Shown: positions 1 to 9,655, counted from the first letter of the stretch. The stretch: DNA of 64,000 bases from Maricaulis alexandrii (GCF_005871165.1 NZ_SWKP01000010.1:1-64000), one strand, 5' to 3'. The notes: generated by a model from the letters alone, not told the origin. Numbers and translations are program-made.

Positions 1-2
1 CC

Positions 3-101
3 AAACTCGTCAACGTCGCCGTCATGCGAAAGCTCATCGAGGCTGCAAACCTCGTCCTGAAACGCCAAACACCATGGCAATCAGAAATGCAAACGACATA
101 G
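3..101 (+). CDS. IS110-family transposase, C-terminal end (cut by window edge)
   Basis: The reading frame is open from base 3 to a TAG at 99-101 and encodes about 32 residues containing VAVMRKLIEAANLVL followed by RQTPW. That is the conserved C-terminal signature of IS110/IS1111-type transposases (AvMRKL...N.......W), DEDD-type enzymes that move elements without classical terminal inverted repeats. Only the tail lies in the window, so whether the copy is intact cannot be judged. It marks the left end as accessory DNA. A perfect 18-bp palindrome begins 3 bp after the stop codon. Confidence 0.75.
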   Translation, partial: KLVNVAVMRKLIEAANLVLKRQTPWQSEMQTT

Positions 102-104
102 TTG

Positions 105-122
105 CTTCTCCCCGGGGAGAAG
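105..122. repeat. 18-bp perfect palindrome next to the IS110 end
   Basis: CTTCTCCCC (105-113) is directly followed by its exact reverse complement (114-122), with no spacer. It sits 3 bp past the transposase stop codon. It may be part of the element end, a target structure (many IS110/IS1111 elements choose palindromic targets), or a weak hairpin. Assigning it to the IS is inference. Confidence 0.5.
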
Positions 123-171
123 GAGGTATGGAGCCTGTCATGAACGCTGCCGCTCCGCAGAGGCCAAAAGC

Positions 172-573
172 CTACTGCAAGCGCTCGATCACCAAGTTCA
201 CACCCTGCCCGAAACCGGGACGCAGCCAGCAGACATGCGCACCGCGCTGTCCGACCGACCAGTCCGGCCAGCCCTCCCGGCAGCCAGAGCCATCCAACAC
301 GTCGTCTTCGCCCGACAGGGAGAGCTCAGGCTGGCCATTGATCAGCTCGATGTGCCAGCTGACCATCTCCCCCGCACCGCCGCAATCATAGGTGCCGGAG
401 CCCATCCATTCCCCCTCCGTCAGGTCCTGGACCCCGTCCAAACGCAGCTCGCACGCCCCCTCCCCGAGCTCGATCCGCCAGATCTGGTCGGCCGGCAACA
501 AGGGCGTGTCCTCGGCCAGGGTCGCCGGCGTGGCCGCAAAAGCGAGTGCAATGAGTGAAAGCGGAATGCGCAT
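172..573 (-). CDS. small secreted protein resembling AprI/Inh metalloprotease inhibitors
   Basis: A 133-residue protein starting MRIPLSLIAL with a typical signal peptide ending near ATPATLA. The mature part has the spacing W-R-I....C-E-L near its start and C-G-G then W-H-I in the middle. This resembles the small beta-barrel AprI/Inh (Omp19) inhibitor fold, a periplasmic lipocalin-like barrel with one disulfide that blocks secreted metalloproteases. The family call rests on pattern only and is tentative. The ATG at 573 was chosen over upstream starts because it begins the signal peptide and follows a GGGGGA stretch. No protease gene is adjacent. Confidence 0.6.
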   Translation of the reverse strand: MRIPLSLIALAFAATPATLAEDTPLLPADQIWRIELGEGACELRLDGVQDLTEGEWMGSGTYDCGGAGEMVSWHIELINGQPELSLSGEDDVLDGSGCREGWPDWSVGQRGAHVCWLRPGFGQGVNLVIERLQ

Positions 574-813
574 GATGTCCCCCGGTTTGTGTGGGAGGGA
601 GGCTGCACGAAGGCGGATGAAGACGGGGTGAATGGGTGTCCCCGGTCGGGATGAAACCGGCGCGTCCGCTCCCCGGGCAAAGGTATGCGCGCAACCGGGC
701 CCGCAAGAGCGATTGTCTCCTCTCCAGAAGCGCGCCGTATCCAAACCCCGCAATCAGGCGTATGACCGGGGCGTGCGCGTCCGCCGGATGCGCCTCGTGC
801 GAAGGAGCACACC

Positions 814-936
814 ATGGCCAAAGGCCAGAAACGATCCAACAAGGAACACAAGAAACCCAAGGCGGCGAAAAAACCGGCCGTCGCCCCGGCTGCCGTCGGC
901 AGCGTCGCCGGCGTCGTCGACCGCCTGCGCAAATAG
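814..936 (+). CDS. 40-residue basic protein of a conserved small family
   Basis: An ATG at 814 follows a good ribosome binding site (GAAGGAG, 801-807). The product is very Lys-rich: MAKGQKRSNKEHKKPK, then AAKKPAVAPAA and a short hydrophobic/basic tail ending DRLRK. I recall small alphaproteobacterial hypothetical proteins beginning MAKGQ.RSNKE..KPK, so this is probably a real gene rather than noise. The function is unknown; the charge suggests nucleic-acid or ribosome binding, which is inference. A perfect 10-bp-stem hairpin starts 16 bp after the stop codon and likely ends the transcript. Confidence 0.65.
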   Translation: MAKGQKRSNKEHKKPKAAKKPAVAPAAVGSVAGVVDRLRK

Positions 937-951
937 CGCCAGCCCGTCTCT

Positions 952-979
952 CCTGTCCGGGTTCACAAGCCCGGACAGG
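952..979 (+). terminator. hairpin after the 40-residue gene
   Basis: CCTGTCCGGG (952-961) pairs perfectly with CCCGGACAGG (970-979) across an 8-nt loop. It lies just beyond the stop codon at 936. There is no T-run after it, so it may be an imperfect intrinsic terminator or an RNA-stabilising hairpin. Confidence 0.5.
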
Positions 980-1050
980 GCGGCCGGGAGGCGGTGGGGA
1001 TGGGTGTGTCCGAGTTTTTCCGGTGCCCGGTTTTCCCTGTCGCATCAAAC

Positions 1051-1162
1051 CCGTCATCCCCCGGCCGCAGCGAAGCGAAGGTCCGGGGGACCTCAGCCAT
1101 CCTGCCGACCGGTGAGCCCAGCTCCCCCGGATGCCGGCTCAGCCGTCACCGTGGGATGACGG
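1051..1162. repeat. 112-bp intergenic palindromic element with GTCATCCC ends
   Basis: CCGTCATCCC (1051-1060) and GGGATGACGG (1153-1162) are perfect 10-bp terminal inverted repeats, with further G/C-rich dyads between them. A similar unit ending TTGTCATCCC/GGGATGACAA lies at 59963-60086. It looks like a non-coding dispersed repeat. With the element at 1195-1281 it fills most of the 390 bp without genes between 937 and 1326. Confidence 0.6.
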
Positions 1163-1194
1163 TGTGTGGTTTGGGCCGAAGGGCCGGAAGGGGT

Positions 1195-1281
1195 GAAAGC
1201 GCGCAGCGCTTTCAGGTCCTCATGAAGGTCACCCACTCCACCGCTTCGCGGTCTCCCTCGCCCATCAAGGGCGAGGACCTG
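1195..1281. repeat. intergenic repeat with nested hairpins
   Basis: GAAAGCGC (1195-1202) pairs with GCGCTTTC (1206-1213). CAGGTCCTC (1213-1221) pairs with GAGGACCTG (1273-1281). The right part, CTCGCCCATCAAGGGCGAGG, resembles one arm of the larger inverted repeat at 30954-31086, so this seems to be a shorter member of that family. Otherwise I see no gene between 937 and 1326. Confidence 0.5.
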
Positions 1282-1326
1282 TACGGCGCGGACTGGGTGA
1301 AATCGATGTGTGCCCCCGGCTTTCCC

Positions 1327-2154
1327 TCAATCATCAGCCCCATCATCCGCCAAAATCTCTTTGTCGATGTTTAGCTTAGCAATCAGCTTGTCAATCTCGG
1401 AAGCGCCAACAGGCCCGCTCACAATCAACCGAAATTTCGCCTTCTTCGACAGCATGCCGGAAATCAGCTCTCGCTCTTCGTCACCCAGCTTTGACTGAGA
1501 CTGCTGAACCGGCCGCACAACCATCTCAGCATTGGATGCATCACTACCAAGCCGATCGTCTGCTGCTGCGCTCCGAACACTTGATGCCCTATTGGTCTCG
1601 AAAGATGCATCATCTGGATCGGCTTCGGCATCCCTCGACGTAGCGGCACCAAAATCTACTCCAATCCGCTTGAGGTCCTTCACGGTATCATCATACACAC
1701 GTAAAAATTTTGCTGCGCCATCCTCGGTAAAGCCACTCTCAAACTTTAGCTGGCTCAGTGCATAGTTGTCTTCCGGACGCCCGTCGCCCCACTTCGATAT
1801 ATACGATCCAAGCACCGCCGGCTTGCTTGCAGACTCTTCGATAAGCGCTTCGCTCACGCCCGGTCGACGGTCCTCCAAAATTCGCCAACCTGAATCGCTG
1901 ACTTTAATTCGGCGCTGCTTTCCAGACCCGCTTTCGTCAATAAGACCATAAGAAGCGAGAGCGGCAGCGACGCGCAAGGTGGAGCTGCTCGTCGGACGGA
2001 ACCCCCAAGAATGAGCGGCGTCGGCAAGCAGCACCTCATGCCGTTTTGCGTCCGAAAACAACAAAGACACGTAGTCAATCGCCTTCGCAATACCTACATA
2101 TGGAAACGCGGGGCTGCGCTCACGCTTTCCAAACGATTGAAAATCATCATTCAT
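1327..2154 (-). CDS. uncharacterised winged-helix-like protein, AT-richer than its neighbours
   Basis: A 275-residue protein starting MNDDFQSFGKRE. The ATG at 2154 is preceded by a strong GGAGGTG ribosome binding site, so I prefer it to upstream in-frame starts. Residues about 25-95 read like a winged-helix unit: a helical start (AIDYVSLLFSDAKRHEV), then LADAAHSWGF, TLRVAAALASYGLI and a basic wing (GKQRRIKVSDSGWRIL). The C-terminal half is acidic, Ser/Ala-rich and probably flexible. I do not recognise the family. Base composition is visibly less GC-rich than the flanking genes, suggesting acquisition. It is transcribed away from the HTH gene at 2468 across a shared promoter region holding a 13-14 bp direct repeat. 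Confidence 0.65.
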   Translation of the reverse strand: MNDDFQSFGKRERSPAFPYVGIAKAIDYVSLLFSDAKRHEVLLADAAHSWGFRPTSSSTLRVAAALASYGLIDESGSGKQRRIKVSDSGWRILEDRRPGVSEALIEESASKPAVLGSYISKWGDGRPEDNYALSQLKFESGFTEDGAAKFLRVYDDTVKDLKRIGVDFGAATSRDAEADPDDASFETNRASSVRSAAADDRLGSDASNAEMVVRPVQQSQSKLGDEERELISGMLSKKAKFRLIVSGPVGASEIDKLIAKLNIDKEILADDGADD

Positions 2155-2196
2155 TTCCCACCTCCGAGCCGAGCACCGACGGGGGCACCCGAAAAC

Positions 2197-2257
2197 TGCT
2201 TGGAAATTGTTAGCATTTGCTTGGGAAATTGACAAGGACCGCGAGCGCGCGTAACTT
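2197..2257 (+). promoter_or_regulatory. direct-repeat operator overlapping a sigma70-like promoter
   Basis: TGCTTGGAAATTG (2197-2209) is repeated as TGCTTGGGAAATTG (2218-2231), offset 21 bp, or two helical turns. The second copy runs into TTGACA (2229-2234), followed 17 bp later by TAACTT (2252-2257), a plausible -35/-10 pair reading toward the HTH gene. The repeats also lie just upstream of the divergent minus-strand gene, so one bound protein could control both directions. The sites are seen; the function is inferred. Confidence 0.5.
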
Positions 2258-2346
2258 CTCGCCATCAGCTCAAGGAAGATCACTAATGTTGAGAATTATC
2301 TAGCCACGGCACGCGCGCTTACCCGTGCAAGTGGCCGGAACCAAAA

Positions 2347-2435
2347 GGGTCGTCCCTGAACCCGTCGCAAGGAAAGGACGACCCATGGTGAGCAGCAAGC
2401 TTGGCAGCTCCCCTCTTCTTTAGAGCGGAGCTGCC
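2347..2435 (+). promoter_or_regulatory. two-hairpin leader upstream of the small HTH gene
   Basis: Hairpin 1 is GGGTCGTCC (2347-2355) with GGACGACCC (2376-2384). Hairpin 2 is GGCAGCTCC (2403-2411) with GGAGCTGCC (2427-2435), extended inward by a CTC/GAG pair, and is followed by ATTTTG. If transcription starts near 2264, the leader is about 200 nt. Hairpin 2 could act as an attenuator or terminator, or the leader could be an independent small RNA. The rest of the 313 bp between 2155 and 2467 holds the operator and promoter listed separately. Confidence 0.45.
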
Positions 2436-2467
2436 ATTTTGTCAACGGAATCAGAAGGATTCTGAAA

Positions 2468-2656
2468 ATGGCCAGTAAGAAGAAACTGACGCCGAAAGAT
2501 GTCCTGGACATCAAACGCCGCTTGAAGCGCGGCGAACATCAGCATGATATTGCGGCCGCATACGGCCTCAATCAGGGGCGCATTTCGGAAATCAATACCG
2601 GCAAGCGCTTTGCGGATATTCCGCCGCCTGATGGTGATCAGCCCGGCTTGCTCTAG
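2468..2656 (+). CDS. 62-residue helix-turn-helix protein
   Basis: A short protein, MASKKKLTPKDVLDIKRRLK..., whose central segment (about 8-48) matches resolvase/Hin-type or phage MuNinN-like HTH logic: an LTP.DV..IK..L..G start, a Q-H-D-I-A first helix, GLNQGRISEI as the recognition helix, then GKRF. The tail is short and Pro-rich. It could be a stand-alone repressor. AGAAGGATT upstream supplies a ribosome binding site. It follows a structured leader and is closed by a strong terminator at 2668-2691, so it forms its own transcription unit. Confidence 0.75.
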   Translation: MASKKKLTPKDVLDIKRRLKRGEHQHDIAAAYGLNQGRISEINTGKRFADIPPPDGDQPGLL

Positions 2657-2667
2657 GCAAGCCGATA

Positions 2668-2691
2668 GCGGCGCGGCTACAGCCGCGCCGC
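2668..2691 (+). terminator. intrinsic terminator after the HTH gene
   Basis: A perfect 11-bp stem (2668-2678 with 2681-2691) with a 2-nt loop is followed by ATTCTTCTC. It lies 12 bp after the stop codon at 2656 and separates this unit from the convergent thiC. Confidence 0.7.
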
Positions 2692-2700
2692 ATTCTTCTC

Positions 2701-4750
<2,050 letters not shown>

Positions 4751-4873
4751 TGGAACTGTTGGCGCGCAGCGTGGACGTCATGCACTGATTTGGCAAGCCG
4801 TTGCGGGCGGTGGCGATGTATTCATCGCGGGTTCAATGACAGGCTTCCAACCTGACACCCGGGAGGATTTCAC

Positions 4874-5422
4874 ATGTTGCTCAGTCTCTTTGCCAGCCTC
4901 GCCCTGATCCAGGCCGGGCCCGTGAAGCCGGTGATGGAGATCGACTTCACCGCTGCCAACGGCCATTGGGCGGAAGGTCAGGCGGGCGGTGTGTCCGGGT
5001 GCGAAGCGGGCGGGGCGGCGCGCAGGCTGGACATCCGCATCCTGACGGAACCACCGCATGAGCGCTCCGACAATATCGGTGAATTCACGGCCGATCTGGG
5101 CGACGGGACGGCTGTGTCCTTTGTCGTCAACGCGATCAATGTTCTGATGGACGAAGCGGGCGGCCAGGACATCCAGATCGGCGGCGGACAGGTCAATACG
5201 GTGGGCCGCTATATCGACGGGATCACCGACGGCCAGTTGCGCGGCCAGGCCGATCTGGACCTGCGCCTCGATGCGGACGGTCGCCTGCACCTGCTTGCGT
5301 TGCGCCAGGCGGAGGGGCGCGACCCCCGGTCCGCCGAAAACCTGGTTGTGGACGGCGCGCTGCCGGACGGGACAGAGCTGCGCGCCTTCGAGCGCTGCGG
5401 GAACTCGACCCAATCCCGCTGA
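4874..5422 (+). CDS. secreted protein of unknown function
   Basis: A 182-residue protein with an N-terminal signal-like segment (MLLSLFASLALIQAGP). The mature part is rich in short beta-type stretches (AVSFVVNAINVLM, DIQIGGGQVNTVG, QADLDLRLDADGRL), suggesting a small beta-sandwich or barrel. Two Cys (in SGCEAGG and FERCGNS) could form a disulfide. GGGAGGATT gives a good ribosome binding site for the ATG. It is divergent from thiC and about 120 bp upstream of its riboswitch. I do not recognise the family. Confidence 0.7.
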   Translation: MLLSLFASLALIQAGPVKPVMEIDFTAANGHWAEGQAGGVSGCEAGGAARRLDIRILTEPPHERSDNIGEFTADLGDGTAVSFVVNAINVLMDEAGGQDIQIGGGQVNTVGRYIDGITDGQLRGQADLDLRLDADGRLHLLALRQAEGRDPRSAENLVVDGALPDGTELRAFERCGNSTQSR

Positions 5423-5516
5423 GCGCCCGGCCGAGCCCCGATTTCGATTGCCTGCAATTCTGGCTTGTTGCAAACTTTCCGCTCGCCTGAGGCGATTATC
5501 GGGAGGAGGATCAATC

Positions 5517-5882
5517 ATGTTGAAAAATGCTCTGGAAAGCGTGCGGGACGGGATCGAGGATCTGACGGAAGTGCGGGTCACCACCTTCACCGGGACGGCG
5601 GAACAGGTCCTGGGCGCGACGCGCAAGGAGGACGGGAGCTTCAAGTCGATGGACGAGATCCTGACCGATTTCGCCCCCGAGGGCGGCACGGTGCAGCTGG
5701 CCTGTATGAGCGTGCTGGATATCGACGGCGATGCCTTGTTTTTTCGCGCTGACGACGTCTCCGACGACCTGGTTACAGCGCATCAAGAGGCTGTCAGTGC
5801 GGGCATTGAGAGCCGTGCGGCGATTATCAGCCTGTTCCAGAACGTCATCAAATGGGGCGCGGACCAGGTCGCGGGCGATTAA
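5517..5882 (+). CDS. 121-residue protein of unknown function, paired with a PG-binding protein
   Basis: It starts MLKNALESVRDG after a strong GGGAGGAGGA ribosome binding site. There is no signal peptide or membrane segment, so it is probably cytosolic. The sequence is acidic with alternating beta-like segments (VRVTTFTGTAEQV, TVQLACMSVLDIDGDALFF) and a C-terminal helical region (HQEAVSAGIESRAAIISLFQ, then NVIKWGADQV). The downstream gene for a 578-residue PG-binding-domain protein starts 28 bp after the stop codon, so the two look like an operon. I know of no characterised homologue. Confidence 0.7.
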   Translation: MLKNALESVRDGIEDLTEVRVTTFTGTAEQVLGATRKEDGSFKSMDEILTDFAPEGGTVQLACMSVLDIDGDALFFRADDVSDDLVTAHQEAVSAGIESRAAIISLFQNVIKWGADQVAGD

Positions 5883-5909
5883 GGCCGGCCCCCGGACCAG
5901 GACAGGGCC

Positions 5910-7646
5910 ATGCCCACCCCGAAGAAAGACGAGACGGACCCGGAAATTGCCACCTATCGGCAGCCGGCGGACGGGCTGACACGGCTGGAAGCGCATCTGC
6001 ATGGCCGCGAGGCCGGGCAGATCGCGCCGGCCCTGCCCCGTGATGCCGCCGAGACCCGCGGCGTGCCGGACACGCCGGCCCAGAAACGCTTTGCCGACGC
6101 CTTGGTCGAGCGCCTGCACCGGCTCGGCTATATCCGCTCGGGCGAGGCCGCCCATGTCCGGGCCCTGGCCGAGCAATCAGCGGGACGCGCGCTCAACAGC
6201 GATGCCTGCCGCGCCGCCGTCCACCTCTTCCAGCGCGAGGCCGGACTGGCCGTGGATGGCTGGCCGGGGCCGCAGACCTGGGATGCGCTGCAGGCCTATT
6301 TCGCCTTTGAAGGCGCCCGCGCCGAGCTGGGCCGCCGCCTGCGGCCGGGCGCGGATGACTGGCGGGCGAGACTGCGCGGCGCGCTGCTGCGGCTGGACAT
6401 TCTCGGTCTCACCCATGAGGCGATCGGCGCGGCGCCGCTCTGGTCGGTCTCGCGGCTCAATCTGGATGCGTCCTGCCTGCCGCCGGCCGACACGCCCGCC
6501 TCCCGCGACACCACGCTCCGCACCCTGAACCAGGCACTGGAGGGTCCGCTCAGCCTCTTCAACTACAGCCTGGACCAGCTCGGCCTGCCCGGTGCGGGAG
6601 GCACGCGCCGGGAGCTGGTCGATCGGGTCCTGGCCTATGACAGCCTCGTCACGGCCCTGACCCGGCCGCTGGAGACCGCCCTGCCCGAACCGCGCATGGA
6701 CCGGCCCGCGCAGGAGGATCCAGGCCAGATCCTGCACGGTTTCATCGCCCGCATCCTGCACGTGGAAATGTGGCTCAACGACTTCCTGCCCAGCCCCGGC
6801 GCCGCCCGCTCCGCCCTGCAGGACCACCAACAGCAATCGGACCTGGTGGCGGCGCTGACCGCCTTCCTCAGACAATTCCGCAAGGGCGAGACGCGCAAGC
6901 AGGCCAGCCGCGCCATCCTGACGGCCGGCGGGGAGGCCATCCGCCCGGACGTGATGGCCCGGCATTATGACTATCTCTTCCCCAACATCCTCTCCGCGGT
7001 GAGCTATCTGCTGAACCAGAGCGCCGGCCATGAACGGATCAATGAGGAATTGGCGCAGATCGCCGAGGAGGACCCGAAATTCGTCGAGACCATCCATGAG
7101 GAATCCCGCAGCCTGCGCTCCAAGCTCTGGGACGGCATCCGGCGGGTGATCGGCTGGGTCGGCGGTTTCATCAACCGTATCCGCAAACTGGTGCGCACCC
7201 TCGTGCAGCGCCTGGCCCGCATCGTCTTCGCCTTCTCGGTCGAGGCCATCAACATGGCCCGCGACGCCCTGCGCGTGATCGGGATGGGGATCACGCATTT
7301 CACCCAGCGCCAGGGCGGTGATGACCAGGGCGCGCTCAGCTATGTCCGGGACATGGATTTCGACTATCGCATCTGTCTCGACCCGGCCCAGTCCGGACGC
7401 GCCCGCCACTATGCCCGCTGGCTGACCCTGCGGGCGCGGGCCTTCAATCATACCGCCCAATTCCTGGCCGGTGTGGTGGGCGAGATCATCACCATTCTCA
7501 GGAATGGCGTGCTGACCGGCTGGATCGCGGTCGGCCTGGCCCTGCTGCGCCTGTCACGCCGGGCCCGGGAACTGGCCCGCTGGCTGGGCGAGGCCCGCGA
7601 CCTGGCCGCCGAGGCCCGCTTCCAGCAGGAACGCGCAGCAGGCTGA
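5910..7646 (+). CDS. 578-residue protein with a peptidoglycan-binding domain and a hydrophobic/basic C-terminal region
   Basis: Residues about 60-131 match a PG_binding_1-type three-helix domain (LVERLHRLGYI, AAVHLFQREAGL, VDGWPGPQTWDAL). About 270 residues of Arg/Leu-rich helical sequence follow. Residues near 405-450 form an unusual basic-hydrophobic stretch (WDGIRRVIGWVGGFINRIRK, then LVRTLVQRLARIVFAFSVEA), and a second hydrophobic stretch lies near 510-545. There is no N-terminal signal peptide, odd for a domain that normally binds cell wall, unless export is non-canonical or the domain has another role. It is the second gene of a pair with 5517-5882. The function is unknown; a wall-associated or injected effector-like protein is only speculation. 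Confidence 0.75.
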   Translation: MPTPKKDETDPEIATYRQPADGLTRLEAHLHGREAGQIAPALPRDAAETRGVPDTPAQKRFADALVERLHRLGYIRSGEAAHVRALAEQSAGRALNSDACRAAVHLFQREAGLAVDGWPGPQTWDALQAYFAFEGARAELGRRLRPGADDWRARLRGALLRLDILGLTHEAIGAAPLWSVSRLNLDASCLPPADTPASRDTTLRTLNQALEGPLSLFNYSLDQLGLPGAGGTRRELVDRVLAYDSLVTALTRPLETALPEPRMDRPAQEDPGQILHGFIARILHVEMWLNDFLPSPGAARSALQDHQQQSDLVAALTAFLRQFRKGETRKQASRAILTAGGEAIRPDVMARHYDYLFPNILSAVSYLLNQSAGHERINEELAQIAEEDPKFVETIHEESRSLRSKLWDGIRRVIGWVGGFINRIRKLVRTLVQRLARIVFAFSVEAINMARDALRVIGMGITHFTQRQGGDDQGALSYVRDMDFDYRICLDPAQSGRARHYARWLTLRARAFNHTAQFLAGVVGEIITILRNGVLTGWIAVGLALLRLSRRARELARWLGEARDLAAEARFQQERAAG

Positions 7647-7663
7647 CCCCTCCACAAAAAAGA

Positions 7664-7685
7664 CCGGGCCCCGAAAAGGGCCCGG
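7664..7685 (-). terminator. intrinsic terminator for the minus-strand gene at 7724
   Basis: CCGGGCCC (7664-7671) pairs with GGGCCCGG (7678-7685). On the minus strand the stem is followed by TCTTTTTTG, a clear U-tract. It lies between two convergent genes and may also slow plus-strand transcription. Confidence 0.8.
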
Positions 7686-7723
7686 CCAGCGTGGATCCGG
7701 CGAGGGAAAACCGGACTGGAGGA

Positions 7724-8251
7724 CTAGCGCATCGCCATGCGGCGGCCATGACAGGCGTCGAACAGGGCGAGGAAAGCCTGCGCTTCCGGCCGTCCTTCGC
7801 GGGCAATCTCGGCGAGATAGGCCCGCGCGCGGATCGGGTCGGCCTCGCCGTCCTGTCCCGACAGGGCCAGACCGGCCAGCAGCCCGGCCCGCAGATTGCG
7901 GTCCTCGGCATAGAGACGTTCCAGCGCCTGATAGGCCCGCTGGCTCTGTCCCGGCCAGACACTCGAGGCCAGGGTCAGGTCCGCCAGCGTGTTGCGGCTG
8001 CCCGCATCATCCGCCTGGATCAGCGCGCCGGCCCAGTAGAAGGTCGCCACTTCCGGTGCGATATCGCGCTGGATGGCCATGGCATGAACATGCGGCGTGA
8101 TCCCGTTGATGGCCGTGGCGACATACTGGGCGCGCTCCGCTTCATAACGGGCACAATCGCGGCTCTGGGCCGAGGCGGCCCCGATCAGTGCCGCGCCGAG
8201 CCCCCAGGCAATGGCAATCATGAAAAGAGCGGTCTTGGGCTTGCGAAACAT
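7724..8251 (-). CDS. secreted helical-repeat (Sel1/TPR-like) protein
   Basis: A 175-residue protein with an N-terminal signal/TM segment (FMIAIAWGLGAALIGAASAQ). The mature part is Ala-rich and helical, with repeat-like pieces (ATFYWAGALIQADDAGSRN, AYQALERLYAEDRNLRAGLL, RARAYLAEIAREGRPEAQAF) reminiscent of Sel1/TPR modules. It probably acts as a periplasmic scaffold, but no partner is evident. AGGAGAGG upstream supports the ATG at 8251. A strong terminator follows. Confidence 0.7.
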   Translation of the reverse strand: MFRKPKTALFMIAIAWGLGAALIGAASAQSRDCARYEAERAQYVATAINGITPHVHAMAIQRDIAPEVATFYWAGALIQADDAGSRNTLADLTLASSVWPGQSQRAYQALERLYAEDRNLRAGLLAGLALSGQDGEADPIRARAYLAEIAREGRPEAQAFLALFDACHGRRMAMR

Positions 8252-8386
8252 GTCGCCTCTCCTCGTTCGATGAGGAGAATATGCGCGCCAGGCTTTAAAC
8301 CGCTCTCAAGTCAGGCCCGCAATTTTGCCGCAAATTCAATTGGTTATATGCGAGGCAGAGCAAGATTCGATTAACCGTAAACCGGC

Positions 8387-9655
8387 CTAGTCGGTCACCG
8401 CCGCCGCTTCCGCCGCGCGCAGCACCCGCAACACATTGCCCGACCAGAGCATCTCGATCTCTTCCGGCGTGTAGCCCCGGGCGACCAGCTCGGCCGTCAC
8501 AGCCGGGGTCTCGCTGGCATCTTCCCAGCCGCCGACACCGCCGCCGCCATCAAAATCTGACGCAATGCCGACATGCTCGATCCCGGCAACCTCGACGGCA
8601 TGGTCGATATGGTCCGCCAGGATGGCGATATCGACATCGCCATGCTCGGCCCGCAACGCGGCCATCCCGTCCTGATAGGCCTGGATGATGTCCGGCGTGG
8701 CGGCCGCCCGGCCTTCCGGCGTGTGCAGGTTCAACTCGACCGCCAGGGCCCGTTGACCGTCCGTCACCGCCTGCGGCATCTCACCGATATAGCGGCGGAA
8801 GGCGACCATCTGGGCGACACCGCCATTGTCGCGGATCGCGCGCAGCTGCTCATCATCCAGATTGCGGGCATTGTCATAGACGCCACGGGCGCCCGAATGC
8901 GACGCCATGACCGGCGCGCGGGACAGTTCGATGGCTTCCAGCATGGTGGTCTTGCCGACATGGGAGACATCCACAACGATGCCATGATCATTCAGTGACG
9001 CGACCAGTTCGCGCCCCAGATCGCTCAGTCCCGGGTCTTCTTCGGGGTCACCGGCATCCGTATTCGGGTTGGATGAGCCCCCGAACTGGTTGTTCCCGAA
9101 ATGCGTGATGGAGGCGTAGCGCACACCGCGCTCGGCCCACATGGGCACGTCCTCAACACTCTCGCCCAGCGGATAGGCGTTCTCCATGCCGATCAGCGCC
9201 ACCAGGCGCCCGGACGCAGCGATCTCCTCGACCTCGTCCGCCGTGGTCGCCAGCGCGATCCGGTCGGGATAGGCCGCCAGCATGCGGCTGATCCCGGCAT
9301 ATTTCTCCTCGGCTGCCGCGCGGGCCGCCTCATAGCCCTCCGGCGTGGTCTCGCCCTGGCCGACATAGACGATGAAGAAGGCCGCATCGAGCCCGCCCTC
9401 GACCATTTTGGGCAGGTCGACCTGGGCATGGGTATGCTCGTCCGGATCCAGGGACGGTGTGCCATAGTCCGGCCCGATATCGACATGCGTGTCCAACGTC
9501 AGCGTCTCGAAGTGGAGAGCATGGGCGTCCAGTTCGGCCGGCGCACCGGCTTCCTCCACCCCGGCGCTTTCAACCGGGGCCTGCTCGGGGGCCGAACAGG
9601 CTGACAGCGCGAACAAAAGGGCCGCAGCGGAGACGGATGCGAGACGCTTGGACAT
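8387..9655 (-). CDS. membrane dipeptidase (peptidase family M19), lipoprotein
   Basis: A 422-residue renal-dipeptidase-type zinc enzyme that hydrolyses dipeptides, often with D-residues. The metal-ligand motif LDTHVDIG supplies His56 and Asp58. ALIGMENAYP carries the bridging Glu, VDVSHVG and MASHSGARGV carry the distal His residues, and IASDFDGGGG ends the barrel. The start MSKRLASVSA leads a signal with Cys19 in ALSAC, so the enzyme should be lipid-anchored in the periplasm or outer membrane. The ATG at 9655 was chosen over one 30 bp upstream because it begins the signal and follows GGGGGAA. The mature N-terminus is a Pro/Glu/Ala-rich linker. Confidence 0.92.
   Translation of the reverse strand: MSKRLASVSAAALLFALSACSAPEQAPVESAGVEEAGAPAELDAHALHFETLTLDTHVDIGPDYGTPSLDPDEHTHAQVDLPKMVEGGLDAAFFIVYVGQGETTPEGYEAARAAAEEKYAGISRMLAAYPDRIALATTADEVEEIAASGRLVALIGMENAYPLGESVEDVPMWAERGVRYASITHFGNNQFGGSSNPNTDAGDPEEDPGLSDLGRELVASLNDHGIVVDVSHVGKTTMLEAIELSRAPVMASHSGARGVYDNARNLDDEQLRAIRDNGGVAQMVAFRRYIGEMPQAVTDGQRALAVELNLHTPEGRAAATPDIIQAYQDGMAALRAEHGDVDIAILADHIDHAVEVAGIEHVGIASDFDGGGGVGGWEDASETPAVTAELVARGYTPEEIEMLWSGNVLRVLRAAEAAAVTD

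Noticed and set aside
2296-2514. 72-codon minus-strand open frame over the HTH leader
   Set aside because: It covers both leader hairpins and the HTH start, has no RBS and no recognisable sequence.
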